Shown here in pieces: positions 14,805 to 18,591 of a DNA stretch of 18,591 nt. Made by a program: the position numbers and the translations under genes. Origin of the DNA: JBFMCU01 sp964428225 (GTDB lineage: Bacteria; Planctomycetota; UBA1135; GCA-002686595); contig CAYRXS010000132.1 in the NCBI GenBank assembly GCA_964428225.1, positions 1 to 18,591 of the forward strand, in the 5' to 3' direction. Position 1 is the first letter of the stretch; the number at the start of each line of letters is the position of its first letter. Below the pieces are notes generated by a model. It ran no database searches and was not told the DNA's origin. It worked only from the letters and a program-made list of their open reading frames with translations.

Positions 14805-17267
14805 CTACCGCTTCTCGCCCTCCTCGGCGGGCAACGCCGGGATCACCGGCAAGAGCACGTGGGAAGGGTGCTCCGCATCGTGGTAGACGATCTGGTTCGC
14901 GGTGACGAACTCCGTCTCCATCTCGTTGTGCCCGCCCGTGTTCAGGTTGCGGGAGAAGAAGGGGAAGGCGGCGGAGGCCACCTCCACGCGCAGGCGGTGG
15001 CCCGGGGGGAGGGTGATGCCCGTTTGCCAGCAGTCGATGTGGTATTCGGCGATCTCGCCCGGCTCGAGCAGCTCCGGTTTCGAGAACGAGTCGCGGTAGC
15101 GCGCGCGGATCTTTCCCTCCACGAGGAAGAGGATCTCGCCCTCGGCGTTCACCTCGGAGAGCCGCACGAACCAGTCCGTGTCCTTGGCCGACGTCGACGC
15201 GTACAGGACCGCCGATACCGGTCCCACGATCGTCACGGGCTTCTCCAGGGGAGCGGTCTGGTACACGAGGATGTCCTCGCGCTCCTCGTTGACGGAGACG
15301 TAGTAGTCATCCGCGCTCTCGTCGCGGGGCATGCGCGGCGACGGCGTGGGATCGCCCGGATCGTAGGCGTAGCGATCGGCGGGCTCGTCGAGAGCGGGCG
15401 GGGTCGTCGACAGTCCGCCATCGCCCTTCGACGTGTTGGCGCTTCCCTCGCTGTGCAGGTACCACCTCTGCGTCTCGGTTTCGGGCAGGGGGTAGGTGTC
15501 CCCCTCGTGCCACTCGTTCGAGCCCATGGCGAAGAGCTTCACGAGGGGCTCGCGATCGATCCCGTTGTCCACGCCCTTGAGCCAGTGGTCGAACCACCGC
15601 AGGTAGTCGGTCTGGAGGTCGATCACCGCCGCGGGGCCGAAGTCGTGTCCGGGAATCCCCCGGGAGGCGGTGTCGGTGTGACCCCAGGGACCCACGACCA
15701 GCTTCTGGTGCTCGTGGCCGTGCGAGGCCATCCGCAGGTAGTTCAACTTCGAGCCGATGCCGTCTCCGTCGAACCAGCCCGACTGGTGGAAGACGGGGAT
15801 GTCCAGCCCCTCCAGGTGATCGAGGAAGCTGCCGCGACCCCACCAGTCGTCGTTGTCGGGGTGAGCGATCCAGTCCCGCCAGTAGGAGTTCTTCTGGCCG
15901 AGCACCTTCTCGTCGAGCTCGACCACCGGCAGGTGCATGAGGAGCTCGTGGTAGTCCTTGTCCGAGACGCGTCCCATGGCCTCGCCGGTCAGATCGGCGG
16001 TCGCCTCCTGCTCGAGCACGTCCGCCCACCAGATGGAACCGGTGAGGAAGAACGCCCCGTACTCGTAGGGGATGTTGAAGTAGGGATCCGGCGGCGCCAC
16101 GTTGGGGATGATGGTCGTCAGGTGCGGGGGCTGCTCGCGCGCCGCCCACCACTGGACCCAGCCGAGATACGAGCCGCCGATCATGCCCACCTTGCCGCTC
16201 GAGAACGGCTGTTTCGCGAGCCACTCGATCGTGTCGTACCCGTCCTCGGGCTCGGCGAAGAACGGCACCCAGTCGCCCTCGGATCCGAAGCGTCCGCGAC
16301 AGTCCTGGACGGCGAAAACGTAGCCCCGGCGCGCATAGAACTTCGCCTGGAGCTCGTTCATCTCCTTCTTGTAGGGCGTGCGAACGAGGACGATCGGCCA
16401 GGTGCCCTCCTGGTCGGGACGATAGACGTCGGTGGCGAGCCGCGTTCCGTCCCGCATCGGGATCATCACCTCGTCGTCGAGCGCCCAGTCGTGGTCGGGT
16501 GCGGAGAGGGTCGCGTCCTCCACCGGCTTGACGAGCAGGCTCTCGAATCCGCTGCGCACGTAGGTGGCGTGCTGGGCGGGAACGTCGATCAGGAGCACCC
16601 GGTCGTCCTGATCCGCGGAGATGAAGAGGTCCACCGCCGAGAAGTCGCAGCGGTAGCGGGTGATCTCGAGATGGCGGCCCGCCACGCCTCGCTCGGTCGT
16701 GTCGAGACGTTCGAGCGTGGCCTCGAACGGAACCCCCGGGATGATGAGCACGTCAATCGGCTGATCCCCACCCTTCTCCTGGTCGTAGGCCTCGACGGCC
16801 TGGCGCAGCAGCGCCGGCTGGTCGTCCCCGTAGAGCACCATTCCGGCTTTGAGCTCGATCTCCTGTGGCTCCTCCTCGTCCACCGCCACGGAGGCGCGCC
16901 CCCCCTCGCGGGTGAGCTCGAAGACCATGCCCGTGGCGGTGTAGTGGAGCCGCGTCCAGTACCCCTCGTCGTCCGTCTCGACGAGCAGCGAGGTCTCGAC
17001 GGTCTGGCCTCCGAGGGACATCGTCGTCTCGCCGACGTACGTTCCGTCCTCCCGCCACTCGTGGCTCATCTGCATGATGGGCTCTTCGTTCAGGTAGAGC
17101 GTGAACTCGTCCTCGTCCGCGGCGCCGGAGAGTGGCGCGGGACGAACCTCGTCCGGGGTGGGCTCGGCTTCCTGGGGCGGCGCGGCGAACGTGGGAAGGG
17201 CGGCGAGGGGGAGGAGAGCGAGGGCGAGGGTCGCGAGCCGGGCTCGATCGCGGGCGGAGTGGTTCAT
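14805..17267 (-). CDS. exported CocE/NonD-type alpha/beta hydrolase (S15 family) with extra N-terminal domain
   Basis: Protein of 820 residues. The ATG at 17267 is chosen over the frame limit (17396) because it begins a Sec signal peptide (RLATLALALLPLAALPTFAA, about 10-29). Residues about 50-265 are a beta-rich N-terminal domain with no catalytic motif that I recognise. From about 266 (VMIPMRDGTRLATDVYRP) it is a peptidase-S15/CocE catalytic domain: QDCRGRFGSEG (321-331), nucleophile Ser366 in GMIGGSYLGW, Asp500 in GWFDG and His530 in GPWGHTDTA. The last third is the beta-jellyroll typical of the family (ILVYQTAPLEKPVTIVGPV; LPPGHRLRVEVASAAFPFF). Family members are X-Pro dipeptidyl-peptidases, cocaine esterase, glutaryl-7-ACA acylases and other acyl hydrolases, so the substrate is open. 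Usual length is 550-650, so the N-terminal domain is an addition. An acidic exported protein gene follows. Confidence 0.9.
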   Translation of the reverse strand: MNHSARDRARLATLALALLPLAALPTFAAPPQEAEPTPDEVRPAPLSGAADEDEFTLYLNEEPIMQMSHEWREDGTYVGETTMSLGGQTVETSLLVETDDEGYWTRLHYTATGMVFELTREGGRASVAVDEEEPQEIELKAGMVLYGDDQPALLRQAVEAYDQEKGGDQPIDVLIIPGVPFEATLERLDTTERGVAGRHLEITRYRCDFSAVDLFISADQDDRVLLIDVPAQHATYVRSGFESLLVKPVEDATLSAPDHDWALDDEVMIPMRDGTRLATDVYRPDQEGTWPIVLVRTPYKKEMNELQAKFYARRGYVFAVQDCRGRFGSEGDWVPFFAEPEDGYDTIEWLAKQPFSSGKVGMIGGSYLGWVQWWAAREQPPHLTTIIPNVAPPDPYFNIPYEYGAFFLTGSIWWADVLEQEATADLTGEAMGRVSDKDYHELLMHLPVVELDEKVLGQKNSYWRDWIAHPDNDDWWGRGSFLDHLEGLDIPVFHQSGWFDGDGIGSKLNYLRMASHGHEHQKLVVGPWGHTDTASRGIPGHDFGPAAVIDLQTDYLRWFDHWLKGVDNGIDREPLVKLFAMGSNEWHEGDTYPLPETETQRWYLHSEGSANTSKGDGGLSTTPPALDEPADRYAYDPGDPTPSPRMPRDESADDYYVSVNEEREDILVYQTAPLEKPVTIVGPVSAVLYASTSAKDTDWFVRLSEVNAEGEILFLVEGKIRARYRDSFSKPELLEPGEIAEYHIDCWQTGITLPPGHRLRVEVASAAFPFFSRNLNTGGHNEMETEFVTANQIVYHDAEHPSHVLLPVIPALPAEEGEKR

Positions 17268-17426
17268 CGCTTGTTCCGTGGTGTCGCCGAGGGCGGTGGT
17301 CGGGCGGGAGTGGTCCGAGCGGTCGGTATGCCCCATGAGGCCGCTCATTCGCCCGGAATGCTCCCCCATTACGAGAAGTCCCGGGCGGGCTTGCAAACGG
17401 ACTCTCCCGCGTCGCAGGATGGAATC

Positions 17427-17729
17427 ATGGAGATCAAGGATGTCGACGTGACGTGCCCGTGCTGCGGCACGCGCATCACGGTGGACGTGCGCACGCGCAA
17501 GACTCTGCGCACGCGTCCCCCGAAGGAGCTGGACGAGTCGGGCAAACCGGTCGTGAAGGCGAAGGACTGGGATCAGATCAGCTCGAAGGTCGAGGGGCGG
17601 CTGGGAGCCGCCAGCTCGAAGTTCGAGGATGGTCTCTCGAAGGAGAAGACCCGGGAGGGGGATCTCGACGACCTCTTCCGCAAGGCCAGCGAGAAGGTGA
17701 AGAAGAGGAAGGACGAGCTCGAGGACTGA
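17427..17729 (+). CDS. small CPCC protein with charged C-terminal tail
   Basis: Protein of 100 residues. The ATG at 17427 has AGGA 7 nt upstream. The N-terminus has VTCPCCGTRITVDVRT (about 8-23) with Cys10, Cys12 and Cys13, which looks like half of a zinc ribbon; there is no second cysteine pair, so a metal site would need a dimer or other ligands. The C-terminal two thirds are strongly charged (Lys/Glu/Asp), Pro-poor after about residue 45 and probably helical or disordered. No signal peptide. I do not recognise a characterised family. It is divergent from the exported hydrolase across 159 bp and precedes the SGNH-like gene by 27 bp, so those two may share a transcript. Confidence 0.7.
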   Translation: MEIKDVDVTCPCCGTRITVDVRTRKTLRTRPPKELDESGKPVVKAKDWDQISSKVEGRLGAASSKFEDGLSKEKTREGDLDDLFRKASEKVKKRKDELED

Positions 17730-17756
17730 GCCGCATTCCGTCTCGCGACGTCGACA

Positions 17757-18591
17757 TGGCTCTCCGCAAGCTCCTTCCCCGCATCGGCCTCTCGCTCCTC
17801 GCCCTCGTCCTGGCCGACCAGCTCGCGCTGTACCTCCTCCTTCAGGACGACGAGCTCTTCGGACGCCCCGTCGCCCCCTTCGACCCTCCGCTGTTCTCGC
17901 CTTCCCAGCACGAGTCGTTCGCCCGCGTCCAGAGCCACCTCGCCACCGGGGATCCTCCCGCGAGGTCCTTCCGGTTCGATGCGGCGCTGGGCTGGTGCAA
18001 TCCCCGCGACGGCGGCCACGGGGAGTTCCGTTACGACTGGGCGGGGTGTCGCATCGGGGAGCAGCCGCTGGCTCGCGAGAAGCCGCCGGGGGTGCGTCGG
18101 ATCGTGGTCCTCGGCTGCTCGATGACCCACGGGGAGGAGGCGGCGGCCCGGGAGGCGTGGCCCGCGGTGCTCGCGGAGATGCGGGACGACGTCGAGGTGG
18201 CGAACCTCGGGGTGGCGGCCTACGGCCTGGACCAGGCCCTGCTGCGCTATCGCAGGGACGGCGGTTCGCTGGAGGCGGACGAGGTGTGGCTCGCCCTCCT
18301 GCCCGGAGCGGCCCTCCGGGTGACGACGCTCTACCGTCCCTTGTTGCGCCACTGGTCGCTGGACATCGGCTTCAAGCCACGGTTCTCGCTGGGGGAGGAG
18401 GACGAGCTGGTCCTCGTCGAGAATCCCGCGCGCAGCCTGGAGCACATCGCCGCGATGCTCACCTCCCAGGAGGAGTTCCTGGCGTCGGTGGGGCGGGGGG
18501 ACTCCTGGGTGGAGAGGGCTCGCACGGCCTACGCTCCGCGGGGATCGCGGACTTCGCGGACGCCTGCTCGAGGGCGCGAAGGTGGACCCGA
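17757..18591 (+). CDS. SGNH/GDSL-hydrolase-like membrane-anchored protein, 3' end cut by window
   Basis: Open frame from the ATG at 17757 to the window end (278 codons, no stop). The N-terminus is a probable signal-anchor (RKLLPRIGLSLLALVLADQ, then ALYLLL; about residues 4-29). After a long spacer comes RRIVVLGCSMTHGEEAAARE (about 114-133), matching SGNH block I with the nucleophile Ser in GCSMTHG. Next is VEVANLGVAAYGLDQAL (about 146-162), matching block II (Asn-Leu-Gly-Val, Gly-Tyr-like). The C-terminal DxxH block would lie beyond the window. Such anchored SGNH proteins are often acyl esterases acting on envelope glycans, but no substrate can be assigned. The last 20 or so codons turn Arg/Ser/Pro-rich, which could mean a frameshift near the edge. 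Confidence 0.72.

Noticed and set aside
14679..17729. Plus-strand open frame of 1016 codons over the exported hydrolase
   Set aside because: It is the antisense of a gene with a complete catalytic triad and signal peptide. Its translation is Val/Leu/Gly/Arg/His-rich with no domain. Only its last 100 codons (from 17427) look like a real gene.

Overview
The window is GC-rich bacterial chromosome with dense, short-gapped genes and many GTG/TTG starts. I see no rRNA or tRNA gene, no insertion sequence and no CRISPR array. The mix of an envelope lipoprotein trio (COG3014/YcfL/LpoB), a divergent GTP-type PEP carboxykinase, AsmA-like and DUF1294 proteins and very acidic exported proteins would fit an uncultured Gram-negative lineage such as Planctomycetota. 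This is inference from gene content only; no marker gene here settles the taxonomy. A run of 49 C at the left edge looks like a sequencing or assembly artefact.

Layout. (1) 198-2736, plus strand: three consecutive lipoprotein genes, COG3014-family, YcfL-like and LpoB-like, ending at a perfect 15-bp hairpin terminator shared with the convergent next gene. (2) 2830-6483, minus strand: PEP carboxykinase (GTG start at 4800 with a strong Shine-Dalgarno), preceded by a stand-alone adenine-specific DNA methyltransferase. (3) 6484-6725: a structured intergenic stretch with several hairpins and a plus-strand terminator-like hairpin just before a sugar-nucleotide epimerase (6726-7694). (4) 7745-9986: small housekeeping-type genes: zinc-ribbon protein (-), TPR protein (+), MIP18/DUF59 iron-sulfur assembly-type protein (-), radical SAM protein (+). 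(5) 10055-13625: AsmA-like membrane-anchored protein (-), DUF1294 membrane protein (+), branched-chain aminotransferase (+), uroporphyrinogen-decarboxylase-family protein with the zinc-site pattern of corrinoid methyltransferases (+). (6) 13646-17267, minus strand: a large exported alpha/beta hydrolase of the CocE/NonD (S15) type followed by a very acidic exported protein. (7) 17427-18591, plus strand: a 100-residue CPCC protein and an SGNH-hydrolase-like gene cut by the window edge.

How the genes fit together. The first trio is best read as an outer-membrane lipoprotein set linked to peptidoglycan synthase activation, because ycfL and lpoB are also neighbours in E. coli. Most of the rest are independent metabolic genes (gluconeogenesis, branched-chain amino acids, sugar nucleotides, Fe-S maturation) in short, often convergent or divergent units. 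I found no clear defence island, biosynthetic cluster or mobile element. The least explained parts are the structured leader before the epimerase, the N-terminal domain of the exported hydrolase with its acidic partner, and the zinc-site UroD-like protein without visible corrinoid partners.
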